Below, in pieces: positions 25,428 through 35,621 of a stretch of DNA of 64,000 nucleotides. Position 1 is the first letter of the stretch. Each line of letters begins with the position of its first letter. The notes under the pieces are model-generated. The model worked only from the letters and a program-made list of their open reading frames with translations. It was not told the DNA's origin and searched no databases. The stretch is taken from the NCBI GenBank assembly GCA_014804445.1, contig JAAUZU010000012.1:59453-123452 (forward strand), written 5' to 3'. Source of the DNA: Lachnospiraceae bacterium. GTDB lineage: Bacteria > Bacillota > Clostridia > Lachnospirales > Lachnospiraceae. The translations under genes were made by a program, and so were the position numbers.

Positions 25428-26066
25428 CTATTTATATAGTCTGTTGTCCTGTATAAATAATCTGACTGTCTCGGGCACCATATAGCGAATACTTCTGCCC
25501 TCTTTCGTAAGCCGTCTGATATCGGTTGAAGAAATTGCCGTTTCGGGAAAAGGAAGCAGCCTCACGTCTGCACGGTATTTCTCTGCAAGATAACTGCATT
25601 TCTCCTGCATAAGCGCGGAATCCACACCATTTCTGACCGCCGCCAGTACGGTACAGGCAGCAAAAATTTCTTCCGGATTTTTCCATGTTTCAATAGAAAA
25701 AAGGCAGTCCGCACCCATCAGAAAAAAGAAATCCGTCTGGGGCTGTTCCCGTTTTAACTGCGCTAAGGTATCACAGGTGTAAGTGTTTCCTTCACGCTTT
25801 ATCTCCATGTCGGAGACGATAAAATGAGGATTGTCCGCAATTGCTAATTCTACCATTTTAAGACGCCGGTCTGCCGGCATAACCTCTTCCTTTTTTTTCA
25901 TATAAGGCTGTCCACTGGGAATGAACATAACATTGTCAAGCTTTTCAGCAGATAATGCTGTTTCTGCGAGCAAAAGATGTCCTATGTGAATCGGATTAAA
26001 GGTTCCTCCCATGATACCTGTTTTTTTCTTTCCAATATCCTGTTGAAAGCTATTCCTATCATCCAT
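25428..26066 (-). CDS. nadD: Nicotinate-nucleotide adenylyltransferase NadD
   Basis: Adenylates nicotinate mononucleotide in NAD synthesis. About 212 residues with the nucleotidyltransferase signature GIMGGTFNPIHIGHLLLAE (HxGH), FFLMGADCLFSIETW in the middle, and the second signature AISSTDIRRLTKEG (STxxR). The start is unsure: ATG at 26066 gives a normal N-terminus but sits 15 bases from GGAAAGG; ATG at 26102 has no good site. Follows yhbY by about 60 bases and precedes yqeK by 15. Confidence 0.9.
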   Translation of the reverse strand: MDDRNSFQQDIGKKKTGIMGGTFNPIHIGHLLLAETALSAEKLDNVMFIPSGQPYMKKKEEVMPADRRLKMVELAIADNPHFIVSDMEIKREGNTYTCDTLAQLKREQPQTDFFFLMGADCLFSIETWKNPEEIFAACTVLAAVRNGVDSALMQEKCSYLAEKYRADVRLLPFPETAISSTDIRRLTKEGRSIRYMVPETVRLFIQDNRLYK

Positions 26067-26129
26067 AATATCAGAATCACACCTTTCCTGCAATGCTGTC
26101 ATGCGCTTACAATTGTTTTCCTACTATAT

Positions 26130-26420
26130 TTAGTCGGGCAGTATAATTTTCTTGTTTTTTCGGTTTTCTTTGTAGAGGACAATTTTCCTCCCAATCACCT
26201 GCACGACCTGTGATTGTGTCCTGTCTGCAAGCATTTCCGCGATTGCCTTCGGTTCTTCCATACAATTCTTCAGCACGGCTATCTTAATCAGTTCCCGGGT
26301 ATTGAAAACCTCTGCAACTGCTTCCGTCACCTCCGGTGTCAGGTTGGATTTGCCTATCTGAAAAACCGGCTCCATGGTGCTTGCCAGTCCCTTTAAATAT
26401 GCACGCTGTTTACTTGTCAT
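26130..26420 (-). CDS. YhbY family RNA-binding protein (CRM domain)
   Basis: Small ribosome-associated RNA-binding protein. The 96 residues form one CRM domain: MTSKQRAYLKGLASTMEPVF, the GKSNLTPEV loop, LIKIAVLKN and QVIGRKIVLYKEN. Family members bind pre-50S particles. It sits between obgE and nadD, the usual place in clostridia. Confidence 0.92.
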   Translation of the reverse strand: MTSKQRAYLKGLASTMEPVFQIGKSNLTPEVTEAVAEVFNTRELIKIAVLKNCMEEPKAIAEMLADRTQSQVVQVIGRKIVLYKENRKNKKIILPD

Positions 26421-26471
26421 TTTAAGTCTATACCTTTCTTTTTACTTTTGAAGTTTACAAGATGTAATCGT

Positions 26472-27812
<1,341 letters not shown>

Positions 27813-27825
27813 GTGTCCGCATCGC

Positions 27826-28110
27826 TTATTTTTCTACAGGATATACGGAAGCCTGCTTTTTGTCTCTGCCTTTTCTCTCAAAACGCAGGATACCATCTAC
27901 CTTGGCAAACAAGGTATCATCTCCGCCGATTCCGACATTGATGCCGGGATGGATCTTGGTACCGCGCTGTCTGTATAAGATATTGCCGGCTTTTACGAAC
28001 TGGCCATCGGCTCTTTTAGCTCCAAGTCTTTTGGATTCGGAGTCTCTGCCGTTCTTGGTAGAACCAACTCCCTTTTTATGAGCAAAAAACTGAAGGTTCA
28101 TTTTTAACAT
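27826..28110 (-). CDS. rpmA: 50S ribosomal protein L27 with cleavable N-terminal extension
   Basis: Ribosomal protein bL27, whose N-terminus reaches the peptidyl transferase centre. The 94 residues start [21 protein letters not shown]. The LQFF-A motif is the known site removed by the Prp protease in Firmicutes, leaving AHKKG as the mature end. The gene for Prp is immediately upstream. The ATG at 28110 follows GAGGAGGTG, so the extension is translated; an internal ATG at 28101 lacks a site. Confidence 0.95.
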   Translation of the reverse strand: MLKMNLQFFAHKKGVGSTKNGRDSESKRLGAKRADGQFVKAGNILYRQRGTKIHPGINVGIGGDDTLFAKVDGILRFERKGRDKKQASVYPVEK

Positions 28111-28114
28111 CGGT

Positions 28115-28444
28115 CTACACCTCCTCGAATTTAACTTGTAAATACTTCTTCCCGTATTCCTTTTGGATATTCTGCAGTCCGAAAACCAAGGCATCCAACA
28201 GAAAAACGGAACGTTCCTGCAGTGGACCTGTGAAGTCACAACGAATAAAGCCTTCTTCCTCATCAACGGAGGTTTCAAAAACCTCTCCGGCAAGCTGTTC
28301 CAGCGCATTAATGGTATTGATTACCAGCACGGAAACAGAGGCACAGACAATATCAGCGCCGTATTTTGCAAAACCGGCATGTCCAAAGCAGGTCAACTGC
28401 CTGTAAGCATCGTTACAATCCTTACAAATTACAATCTTTGTCAT
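28115..28444 (-). CDS. prp: Ribosomal-processing cysteine protease Prp
   Basis: Removes the N-terminal extension of L27; essential in Staphylococcus aureus. The 109-residue protein carries the catalytic His in CFGHAG and Cys in [10 protein letters not shown], spaced as in the family. It lies between rplU and rpmA, separated from rpmA by four bases. The start could also be the GTG two codons earlier (28450); neither has a strong ribosome binding site, suggesting lower output than its neighbours. Confidence 0.93.
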   Translation of the reverse strand: MTKIVICKDCNDAYRQLTCFGHAGFAKYGADIVCASVSVLVINTINALEQLAGEVFETSVDEEEGFIRCDFTGPLQERSVFLLDALVFGLQNIQKEYGKKYLQVKFEEV

Positions 28445-28470
28445 AATCACATTATCTCATGATGCAGGTA

Positions 28471-28776
28471 TTATGCATTAATCTTTTCGATTTTAACCTG
28501 AGTGTATGCTTGTCTATGACCGTTTTTCTTGTGGTAGCCGGTTTTTCTCTTGTACTTGTATACAATAACCTTCTTGCCACGCCCCTGTTCGATAACAGTT
28601 GCGGTAACAGTTGCATTTGCAACGTCTTCGCCAACCTTTAAAGAACCGTCACTTACTGCGACTACCTGGTCAAAAGTTACAGTACTTCCTGCTTCAACGT
28701 CCAGCTTTTCTACTTTAAGCACGTCGCCTTCAGCAACCTTGTACTGCTTTCCACCTGTTGCAATAATTGCGTACAT
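28471..28776 (-). CDS. rplU: 50S ribosomal protein L21
   Basis: Ribosomal protein bL21, 101 residues, binding 23S r[21 protein letters not shown] start, and the C-terminal [23 protein letters not shown]-binding stretch. AAGGAGGTG precedes the ATG. First gene of rplU-prp-rpmA, with a strong promoter and untranslated leader upstream. Confidence 0.96.
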   Translation of the reverse strand: MYAIIATGGKQYKVAEGDVLKVEKLDVEAGSTVTFDQVVAVSDGSLKVGEDVANATVTATVIEQGRGKKVIVYKYKRKTGYHKKNGHRQAYTQVKIEKINA

Positions 28777-28868
28777 AAGGCACCTCCTTATTTATGAACA
28801 TAAAGTCCACATTACTCGCTAACTTTGGTGGCATTGCGCACTTATACCTCGTTATGCGGCATACTCAA
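28777..28868 (-). ncRNA. Candidate L21 leader in the rplU 5' untranslated region
   Basis: About 90 bases between the promoter and the rplU ATG. In many Firmicutes this position holds the L21 leader RNA, thought to control the operon by binding a ribosomal protein. Here paired segments such as CCAC/GTGG and AAAGT/ACTTT flank a loop, on the minus strand. Identity with the Rfam family was not tested. Confidence 0.45.
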
Positions 28869-28870
28869 AT

Positions 28871-28899
28871 ATCATACCATCAGGCATGTGCCTTGTCAA
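28871..28899 (-). promoter_or_regulatory. Promoter of rplU-prp-rpmA
   Basis: Minus strand: perfect TTGACA (complement of 28894-28899), 17-base spacer, TATGAT (complement of 28871-28876). Confidence 0.8.
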
Positions 28900-28902
28900 G
28901 TT

Positions 28903-29529
28903 TTATTTCCCTCGTTTTTCAAAATCTTCAATATATTGGATAATCAGTTTCACGGTACCTTCCACGCCTAAGACAGAGCTGTTGATGCATAAATCATAGC
29001 TGTCGGCGCGCCCCCACTTCTTGGAGGAATAGTAATTATAATAGCTCTGGCGCTGTTTATCCTTTTTGATTATCATATCACGGGCTTTGTTTTCATTCAA
29101 CTGGTAGCGTTCCATGATTCGCTTGATTTTGGTGTCCTCATTGCCGTAAATGAACAGGTGGATACAGTTCTTGTAATCTGCAAGCGCATAGTCCGCACAA
29201 CGACCTACAATCACACAGGGTCCCTCGTCGGCAATTTTTTTGATGGTATCGAACTGTGCAAGAAACACTTTATGGCTGATAGGCATATCCACAAAGGAAG
29301 ATGCATTATATCCAAAAGAATATGTGTCCATTACCAGATTGTACAAGAAAGAATTGGTAGGACGTTCATCATGATTCTGAATCATCTCCTCGCAAAATCC
29401 GCTTTCTTTTGCTGCTCTCGACAGCAGCTCCTTATCATAACAGCGAATACCAAAATATTCCGCAACCTTTTCTCCGATTTCACGGCCTGCACTGCCAAAT
29501 TGTCTTCCGATTGTTATTACAGTATTCAT
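28903..29529 (-). CDS. Cytidylate kinase-like family protein
   Basis: P-loop kinase-like protein related to Cmk, common in Lachnospiraceae; substrate not established. The 208 residues start NTVITIGRQFGSAGREIGEKVAEYFGI, a modified Walker A (GRQFGSAGREI) without the usual GKS/T lysine arrangement of kinases. CVIVGRCADYAL and a basic RIMERYQL-containing lid region follow. The ATG at 29529 follows GGCAGGTG. Its stop is only four bases from the rplU -35 box. Confidence 0.82.
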   Translation of the reverse strand: MNTVITIGRQFGSAGREIGEKVAEYFGIRCYDKELLSRAAKESGFCEEMIQNHDERPTNSFLYNLVMDTYSFGYNASSFVDMPISHKVFLAQFDTIKKIADEGPCVIVGRCADYALADYKNCIHLFIYGNEDTKIKRIMERYQLNENKARDMIIKKDKQRQSYYNYYSSKKWGRADSYDLCINSSVLGVEGTVKLIIQYIEDFEKRGK

Positions 29530-29649
29530 ATGAAACACCTGCCTCTCGTTAAATTGGCGCACAACTCCTCTCGCCATTACTTATATTATATACACTTTGC
29601 TGACATTTTTCCAGTAATTTATCATCTTTTTAGTTATTTTTACCATTTT

Positions 29650-30558
29650 CTATAAAATTTCCAAAAGGTGCTGGAAATATTGCGGCAGAGGTGCATCTAC
29701 TTCAATATACTCTTTTGTCCTGGGCTGGATAAATCCCAGTGTCTTTGCGTGCAGCGTCTGTCCCTCCAGTTTAAAGGGAGAACTCAACCGGGAATACAGC
29801 GGATCACCCAGAATGGGATATCCTATACTTGCCATATGTACCCGAATCTGATGTGTCCGTCCGGTTTCCAGTGTACATTCAATATAGGTATAGTTATCAA
29901 AGCGCTGTAATACCCTGTAGTGCGTGACCGCTCTCTTGCCGCCTTCCGTAAGTACCGCCATTTTCTTTCTGTCCGCAGGAGAACGCCCAATGGGACGGTC
30001 TATGGTTCCCTTGTCCTTTGGCAGAACGCCGTGACAGATAGCTCTGTAGCATCTGGTAATGGAATGTTTTTTTAGCTGTCTCGCAATTGCCTTGTGCGCT
30101 GCATCTGTTTTGCACACAAGCAGGGAGCCTGTGGTATCCTTGTCGATTCTGTGCACAATGCCCGGACGCAGGCAGCCGTTGATTCCGGACAGTGAATCAT
30201 GGCAGTGATACAGCAGGGCATTGACCAGTGTTTTGCTGTAATGCCCTGCCGCAGGATGAACTACCATTCCCTTTGGTTTGTTTACTACAATAACGTCCGC
30301 ATCTTCATACAAAATATCCAATGGTATATTTTCCGGCAGAATATCCGGTTCAACGGCTTCCGGAACCGAAAAAGCGATTTCGTCAGAGACCTTTACTTTA
30401 TAGCTGCTTTTTACAGGGCTGCCATTTACCATCACGGCTTCTTCTTTAATTATCTTCTGAATATACGAGCGTGATAAAGAATCAAACGCCGTGCTGATAC
30501 ATTTATCAATCCGCAGCCCTTCCATGTCCTCTTCTATGGTGAAATGAAACTCGTTCAT
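29650..30558 (-). CDS. rluD: RluD-like 23S rRNA pseudouridine synthase
   Basis: RluA-family enzyme. The 302 residues have an S4 domain (about 12-75, RIDKCISTAFDSLSRSYIQKII), then the catalytic domain with VNKPKGMVVHPAAGH, the active Asp in HRIDKDTTGSLLVCK and GRTHQIRVHMASIGYP. It fits RluD (residues 1911, 1915, 1917 of 23S rRNA in E. coli) best, and lies directly downstream of lspA, as in most Firmicutes. Confidence 0.9.
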   Translation of the reverse strand: MNEFHFTIEEDMEGLRIDKCISTAFDSLSRSYIQKIIKEEAVMVNGSPVKSSYKVKVSDEIAFSVPEAVEPDILPENIPLDILYEDADVIVVNKPKGMVVHPAAGHYSKTLVNALLYHCHDSLSGINGCLRPGIVHRIDKDTTGSLLVCKTDAAHKAIARQLKKHSITRCYRAICHGVLPKDKGTIDRPIGRSPADRKKMAVLTEGGKRAVTHYRVLQRFDNYTYIECTLETGRTHQIRVHMASIGYPILGDPLYSRLSSPFKLEGQTLHAKTLGFIQPRTKEYIEVDAPLPQYFQHLLEIL

Positions 30559-30564
30559 AAATTC

Positions 30565-31098
30565 CTATTTGACCTCACGAAACTTTTTCTGCTTGAAATT
30601 GAGGAAGGACATATCCTCCTCCTTGTATACAAACAGGAACAGATACCCCAATACAATAATGGACACGACAATACACATATCCGCCACATTAAAAATGGGG
30701 AAATTTATCAGGGAAAAAGAAATAAAATCCACTACATATCCCAAACGCAGCCTATCTATCATATTGCCGACTGCACCACCGGCCAAAATACCGCCGAAAA
30801 TGTATAAGATATGAAACTTTTTTTCCTCCGGCAGCTTTAAGATACAGAACAACATAACAGCAAGGAATATGATGCCGATAAATAAAATAAAAAAGCTCTG
30901 TCCCTCCAGCAGACTCCATGCCATGCCGGTGTTAGAAAAGAATTGAAATTCCAAAACGCCTTTTATCAGAGGAAATGCCTCCTTGCCCTGCAGACGCTCT
31001 ATCGCCAGATTTTTGGTACACTGATCCGCCAAAATAGCTAAAAACATGATGCAGAAGAACAGAAGCATCCATTTTACTTTTGTTTTCTTTTTATTCAT
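30565..31098 (-). CDS. lspA: Lipoprotein signal peptidase LspA
   Basis: Aspartyl protease of the membrane that removes signal peptides from prolipoproteins. The 177 residues have four membrane helices and both catalytic regions: GNMIDRLRLGYVVDFI (first Asp) and FNVADMCI (second Asp, NxAD). The ATG at 31098 has GAAAGGGA six bases upstream. Overlaps aroB by eight bases and is followed by rluD after six. Likely substrates in this window include the lipoproteins at 60242-62224 and perhaps 35622-36617. Confidence 0.94.
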   Translation of the reverse strand: MNKKKTKVKWMLLFFCIMFLAILADQCTKNLAIERLQGKEAFPLIKGVLEFQFFSNTGMAWSLLEGQSFFILFIGIIFLAVMLFCILKLPEEKKFHILYIFGGILAGGAVGNMIDRLRLGYVVDFISFSLINFPIFNVADMCIVVSIIVLGYLFLFVYKEEDMSFLNFKQKKFREVK

Positions 31099-32215
31099 GT
31101 GCATCCCTTTCACTAAAGTAAATTTCATTGACGGCTTCCAGAATTTCCTGTTCTGTCACAGTATTGTCAATGACTGCCTTCCCGATTTTCTTTAACAGAA
31201 CGAATTTAATCTGCCCTGCCTCCATTTTCTTGTCTGAGCGCGTCAATCGGACAATTTCGTCGGGATTGATTTCCTCCACGCTGATAGGAAGGTTAAACGG
31301 CACAAACATATCTCTTATTTCATAATATTCTTCCATGGCAAGCATCCCTCTCTTGTAGGAAATATATGCCGCCGCCACAGCGCCAAGCGCCACACATTCC
31401 CCATGATACAGAGAAAAATGCTTTGCCTTTTCAATGGCATGTCCGATGGTATGCCCAAAATTCAAAAGAGCACGCTCTCCTTTCTCTTCCGGGTCTTTTT
31501 CCACCACCTGTTTTTTTACAAGACAGCTTCTAAATACCATCTCCTTTAGTGTTTCCGGATTTCTGTCACATATTTCATACATATTGTCCAAAAGCCAGAG
31601 ATAAAACGCTTCATCCTTTATCAGGCCATGCTTCATAATCTCCGCAAAACCTGCATAGAACTGGCGCTCCTCCAAAGTCTGTAAGACGGATACATTCATA
31701 TATACCAGACGGGGCATTTTAAATGCGCCCACCATATTTTTATAGGAATCAAAATCCACACCCGTTTTTCCGCCGATAGAACTGTCAGCCTGCGCCAGAA
31801 GCGTGGTGGGAATCTGCACATAATCAACTCCGCGAAGATAAGTTGCTGCCACAAAACCGGTTAAATCACCCGTTACACCGCCGCCTAACGCAAGCAGCAA
31901 ATCCTTGCGGTCAAATCCCTCCTGAATCAAAAATTCATAGGCTTTTTTTACAGTGTCCAGCGTTTTACTGCTCTCTCCTGCAGGAAAAGAAAACAGAACT
32001 ACCTTTTTACAGATTCCGGAAAGCTGCGCCTGCAAATCCTTTCCATATAGTCTTTCTACTGTGGAATCTGTTATGATACAAAGCCTTTTTTGTCCAACTT
32101 CAAGCGCTGAAAGCTCTCTTGTCAGGGCATCAAAGGAAAGCTCATACACAATATCATAGCACGGTTTTTTGTTGTACATGATTTCCATTCTGTCGGTTTC
32201 CATATGTGTCTCCAT
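31091..32215 (-). CDS. aroB: 3-dehydroquinate synthase AroB
   Basis: Second step of the shikimate pathway, NAD- and zinc-dependent. The 374 residues include GGGVTGDLTGFVAATYLRGVDYVQIPTT, the QADSSIGGKTGVD region, and zinc ligands in NFGHTIGHAIEKA and LYHGECVALG. The start at 32215 follows CGGAGG; an upstream ATG at 32230 precedes that site. No other shikimate gene is nearby. Confidence 0.94.
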   Translation of the reverse strand: METHMETDRMEIMYNKKPCYDIVYELSFDALTRELSALEVGQKRLCIITDSTVERLYGKDLQAQLSGICKKVVLFSFPAGESSKTLDTVKKAYEFLIQEGFDRKDLLLALGGGVTGDLTGFVAATYLRGVDYVQIPTTLLAQADSSIGGKTGVDFDSYKNMVGAFKMPRLVYMNVSVLQTLEERQFYAGFAEIMKHGLIKDEAFYLWLLDNMYEICDRNPETLKEMVFRSCLVKKQVVEKDPEEKGERALLNFGHTIGHAIEKAKHFSLYHGECVALGAVAAAYISYKRGMLAMEEYYEIRDMFVPFNLPISVEEINPDEIVRLTRSDKKMEAGQIKFVLLKKIGKAVIDNTVTEQEILEAVNEIYFSERDAHE

Positions 32216-32256
32216 GTGTATCCTCCGCATATCAGTCTCTGTTTTGAATGATAAAA

Positions 32257-32279
32257 AGGACAGATACGGAATCTGCCCT
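32257..32279 (-). terminator. Intrinsic terminator after sepF
   Basis: Arms 32257-32265 and 32271-32279 (one mismatch), five-base loop, followed on the minus strand by TTTTTAT. Confidence 0.65.
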
Positions 32280-32290
32280 TCCTGTAATCC

Positions 32291-32806
32291 TTAATAACCG
32301 TTGTTGATGGGAACATCAAAGGAACTGCCGCCACCATTTAAAATATCCTGAAAATCACCGGAAATATCTACACTGGCAGGTGTAATGATAAATATGTAAT
32401 GAGATATTTTCTGCAGATTTCCGTTGATGGCAAAGCAGGAACCGGAGGTGAAATCAATGATTCTCTGTGCAATGTCTACATCCAAACCTTCCAGATTCAA
32501 AACAACGGTCCGGTTGGCGAGAAGCGTCTCCGTAATTTCCCTTGCGTCTTCCACCGAAGTCGGCTTTATCACGCATACTTCCATGCCGTTCGAATTCTGC
32601 ATTCTTCTGGTATTGCTCTTGGGCATGGGTGTTACCTTGGACGCCGTCTTTCTTGCCGCCGGCTTGTCCTCCATATCCTGTTCTTTATAGGACTTCTTAA
32701 CAGGCTCATCTACATAATCATCATCATCAAGATAATCATCATCCGTGTCATAATCGTCCTCATCATTCAGTTTCATATAATTTAAAAACTTATCCATCAC
32801 TCCCAT
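32291..32806 (-). CDS. sepF: Cell division protein SepF
   Basis: Membrane-binding partner of FtsZ in Gram-positive bacteria. The 171 residues begin with an amphipathic helix (MGVMDKFLNYMKL), then a very acidic Asp-rich linker (15-40), a basic linker, and the C-terminal SepF core (about 75-160) with EVCVIKPTSVEDAREITETLLANRTVVLNLEGLD and DFTSGSCFAINGNLQKIS. Located after yggS, the usual order. Confidence 0.93.
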   Translation of the reverse strand: MGVMDKFLNYMKLNDEDDYDTDDDYLDDDDYVDEPVKKSYKEQDMEDKPAARKTASKVTPMPKSNTRRMQNSNGMEVCVIKPTSVEDAREITETLLANRTVVLNLEGLDVDIAQRIIDFTSGSCFAINGNLQKISHYIFIITPASVDISGDFQDILNGGGSSFDVPINNGY

Positions 32807-32883
32807 GCGCTACCATGCCTTTCCGCAGCCTGCACTCTGAAGCAAAGCCAATGCTTATTACTTTGTAACTGCAGGTACAAATG

Positions 32884-33567
32884 CTATTTCCTGTCTCCGA
32901 ATATGCCTGTGCCGACCCTTACATAAGTGGCGCCCTCTTCCAAAGCGACCACATAATCTCCGGTCATCCCCATGGACAATATCCCCATACTGACATTATC
33001 AATGTTTTTGCTCATTATGTCAACAGATAATTGGCGCAAATTCACAAAATATTGTCTGTTTTCTTCTGCATTTTCTACATATGGTGCTATCGTCATTAAT
33101 CCTTTGACACAAATCCCCGGCAAAACTGCAATGTTTTCTATTAATTCAAGCACTTCTTCCCGATGTGCCCCGAATTTACTCTCTTCCTCCGCTACATTCA
33201 CTTCAACTAAAATATTAACTTCAATCCCCTTCTTAACCGCTTCCTTGCTGATTTCGCATGCCAGCCTGTAAGAATCGACACTGTGAATCAGGAACACCTT
33301 ATCCACAATATATTTTACCTTATTGCGCTGCAGATGCCCAATCATATGCCAGCGGATATCGGACGGAAGCTGTCCGTATTTATCCATAATCTCCTGCACT
33401 TTGTTTTCACCAAAATCTCTGCAGCCTGCCTCATAAGCCTCTCGCAGCATCTCGATGGGCTTTGTTTTGCTGACGGCAATCAGGGATGCCTCATCCGGAT
33501 TTCTGCCCGCCTTCCTGCATGCCGTCTCCATATTCTTTTTCACCAATGCAATATTTTCTGTAATCAT
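32884..33567 (-). CDS. YggS family pyridoxal-phosphate homeostasis protein
   Basis: PLP-binding barrel protein (PLPBP), without known enzyme activity; keeps PLP balance. The 227 residues show the PLP lysine in LIAVSKTKP, FGENKVQEI, WHMIGHLQRNK, and the phosphate-binding SMGMTGDYVVALEEGATYVRVG. The ATG at 33567 follows GCAGGGG; earlier ATGs lack a site. Upstream of sepF by about 77 bases. Confidence 0.93.
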   Translation of the reverse strand: MITENIALVKKNMETACRKAGRNPDEASLIAVSKTKPIEMLREAYEAGCRDFGENKVQEIMDKYGQLPSDIRWHMIGHLQRNKVKYIVDKVFLIHSVDSYRLACEISKEAVKKGIEVNILVEVNVAEEESKFGAHREEVLELIENIAVLPGICVKGLMTIAPYVENAEENRQYFVNLRQLSVDIMSKNIDNVSMGILSMGMTGDYVVALEEGATYVRVGTGIFGDRK

Positions 33568-33619
33568 AATAGTCCCCTGCATCACAAGCTTTGCTCGTGT
33601 ATGCTCAAATAGAAAATGT

Positions 33620-35026
33620 TTACTTGTAAATAAACTGGTCTGCCGTCACACTGGAGGCATCCTGCACAATCAAATCGTATACGTTGAGCCCGTATTCCGT
33701 ATTGGATCTTACAATGGAATACTCTTCGTTATGATACAGGATTTCTATCTGCTTAAAGTCGGCGTAGCCCTTGTTCATGTTATAGACACCCGTCAGGGTA
33801 TCACGTTTGCTGACAGTGTAGGTTTCTGTGGAATCCGGCATAAACAAATGGTCTCCGCTCTGCAGCGCCCCCGCATCCACATAATACTCTCCATCAACAA
33901 GACTGTATATGCTGACCTCTATATACGCAGAGCTCGGCGTGCCATCCTCCAGCACGGTTTCACGCAAAACGCCATAAGAATCCGTAGAGCCGCTTCTGGT
34001 AATATAAGCCTCCGGTATCAGGAAAAATTCCCGTTCTACAATGGAACTGTTTGGAATTTTTAAACCGGTTTCCTCATGCAGCAGCAGCTCCACCTCCAGA
34101 AAACGGTCGTTCACAAAGCTTATCATGGAATTGGTAAAGGAAAGCTGCGCGTAAATATTGCCGTCACTGTTGTACAGAATGGAAATGTTTGCCCATGACT
34201 CATTCTGGTTTTTCATAAAACGTACCTTGACCACTTCTGCCTGCTCAAGTTCAGCCGCCCTTGCTTCATCCACCTGAATGACAAGGGACCAGTTTTCATT
34301 GCTGCAGATTTTATAAACGGCATCTTCCGTTGCTATCAGTTCATTGCTCAGCAACTGGTTTTTTTCATAGTCAGAAGTCTTCAGCATATTGGCAGTTACT
34401 TCAGACGGTTTCAGCGCTTCATACCCATCCGTCCAGTACATCACAATACCGGACTGTGGTGCGCGGGCAAGTGTCACCATACTGCGCAGTTCCCCATTGT
34501 TTAAATCGTTTATGCTGTCCATCAGGGATACATTGGCAAACTTTAACACCGTTCCCTTGACTGCATATTTAAAACTATATGTGGAAGCATAATTTTCCGG
34601 CGTAAAGCCATGCACAAAATTGACGATTTCGCTTTTCAACTGGAGTAAATCCGAATCGGAAAGGACATTTGTTCCCAGTTCTTCACTGTTAATATAGTCG
34701 GAAAGCCTGCCGGTTTCGTCTACCGTATAAACCAGATTGCCGACGGCAACCCGTTCGCCTTCTCTGGCATAATAATTGACATATCCTGAAGCTTCTGCCG
34801 TGATGATGTTTTCTTCCCGTATGATGATTCCGGTGTAGAGGTTTTCGGAAGAAAGAGAACCTTCCCTTACCTCGTAAGGTCTGATGTGGTTGTCCTTAAA
34901 ATACATACTGATGCAGATACACACATAGAGAAAGATACCCGCGAAAATCACCATACCAATGTTGATATTCAGGGGCTTTCTGTATTTTTTGATTTTTGTC
35001 ACCTTTGAAGAGCCTTTTCCTGCCAC
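33620..35026 (-). CDS. HlyD-like membrane fusion protein
   Basis: Single-pass membrane protein with an extracytoplasmic part resembling HlyD-type adaptors. About 468 residues: basic N-terminus, one membrane helix (about 25-45), then a biotinyl-lipoyl-like half (GIIIREENIITAEASGYVNYYAREGERVAVGNLVY), a short helical section and a beta-rich C-terminus. No partner ABC transporter is nearby, which is unusual for an efflux adaptor; the position next to yggS-sepF suggests an envelope role in Firmicutes. The GTG at 35026 is seven bases after GGAGG; an ATG at 35047 has poorly spaced AAGGAA. Confidence 0.75.
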   Translation of the reverse strand: MAGKGSSKVTKIKKYRKPLNINIGMVIFAGIFLYVCICISMYFKDNHIRPYEVREGSLSSENLYTGIIIREENIITAEASGYVNYYAREGERVAVGNLVYTVDETGRLSDYINSEELGTNVLSDSDLLQLKSEIVNFVHGFTPENYASTYSFKYAVKGTVLKFANVSLMDSINDLNNGELRSMVTLARAPQSGIVMYWTDGYEALKPSEVTANMLKTSDYEKNQLLSNELIATEDAVYKICSNENWSLVIQVDEARAAELEQAEVVKVRFMKNQNESWANISILYNSDGNIYAQLSFTNSMISFVNDRFLEVELLLHEETGLKIPNSSIVEREFFLIPEAYITRSGSTDSYGVLRETVLEDGTPSSAYIEVSIYSLVDGEYYVDAGALQSGDHLFMPDSTETYTVSKRDTLTGVYNMNKGYADFKQIEILYHNEEYSIVRSNTEYGLNVYDLIVQDASSVTADQFIYK

Positions 35027-35070
35027 CGGCATACCTCCGTTTTTCATTTCCTTATGCGCCCGTGCACAAT

Positions 35071-35095
35071 AAAGCCCCGGAGGTCCCGAGGCTTC
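35071..35095 (-). terminator. Hairpin terminator after the P-loop gene
   Basis: The stem pairs AAGCC with GGCTT and CGGG with CCGG/CCCG across 35071-35095, followed on the minus strand by TTATT. It is GC-rich, with a weak T-run. Confidence 0.55.
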
Positions 35096-35113
35096 ATCTG
35101 ATGCGTTTATGTA

Positions 35114-35536
35114 TTATAAAGAGATAATTATTTTTGATTTTACTGCTTCAGGAAGTTCGTTTTCGTCTACGGAAACACTGAGTATAAAATCTACGCCGAA
35201 TTTACCGCTGATTTTTTCCAGTTTATCGATAGCCGGCAGAATATCTCCACCATTTTCCAAATGGGCAATCTTTAAAAAGCTGTCAAAATACATCTGCTGC
35301 AAATCATGATCCTGAGAAATGATGCCGCTGACAAATCCTAAGAATTCATCTGTGTCCTCTACCAGATAATCGGATACATCGATTAATCTCACTTTATTAT
35401 TCAGTTCGTACATATGCTTGGTACTCTTGTCAAGATAAACAATATTACCATTGATATTTTTTACTTCCTCATTTACTTTATCCAATAAGTGTTTTGTCTT
35501 GCCTTTACCCTTCCTGCCTGCTATTAATTGAACCAT
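35114..35536 (-). CDS. Small P-loop ATPase-like protein, unknown function
   Basis: Not assigned to a known process. The 140-residue protein opens with MVQLIAGRKGKGKTKHLLDKV, a Walker A motif (GRKGKGKT). A likely Walker B-like or sensor strand is VDFILSVSVDENELP, near the end. No membrane or secreted features. It has its own strong promoter and a terminator, so it is probably a single-gene unit between dacA and the HlyD-like gene. Similar short proteins occur in related clostridia, as far as I recall, annotated as hypothetical. Confidence 0.7.
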   Translation of the reverse strand: MVQLIAGRKGKGKTKHLLDKVNEEVKNINGNIVYLDKSTKHMYELNNKVRLIDVSDYLVEDTDEFLGFVSGIISQDHDLQQMYFDSFLKIAHLENGGDILPAIDKLEKISGKFGVDFILSVSVDENELPEAVKSKIIISL

Positions 35537-35589
35537 CGGTAAACCCTCCTAAAGTAAATTGACATAACCTGTTTGCTACGTCTGCTTTT

Positions 35590-35618
35590 ATTATAAAATA
35601 ATCTCGCGCAAAAAACAA
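35590..35618 (-). promoter_or_regulatory. Promoter of the small P-loop gene
   Basis: Minus strand: TTGTTT (complement of 35613-35618), 17-base spacer, perfect TATAAT (complement of 35590-35595), about 55 bases before the ATG. Confidence 0.7.
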
Positions 35619-35621
35619 CCA

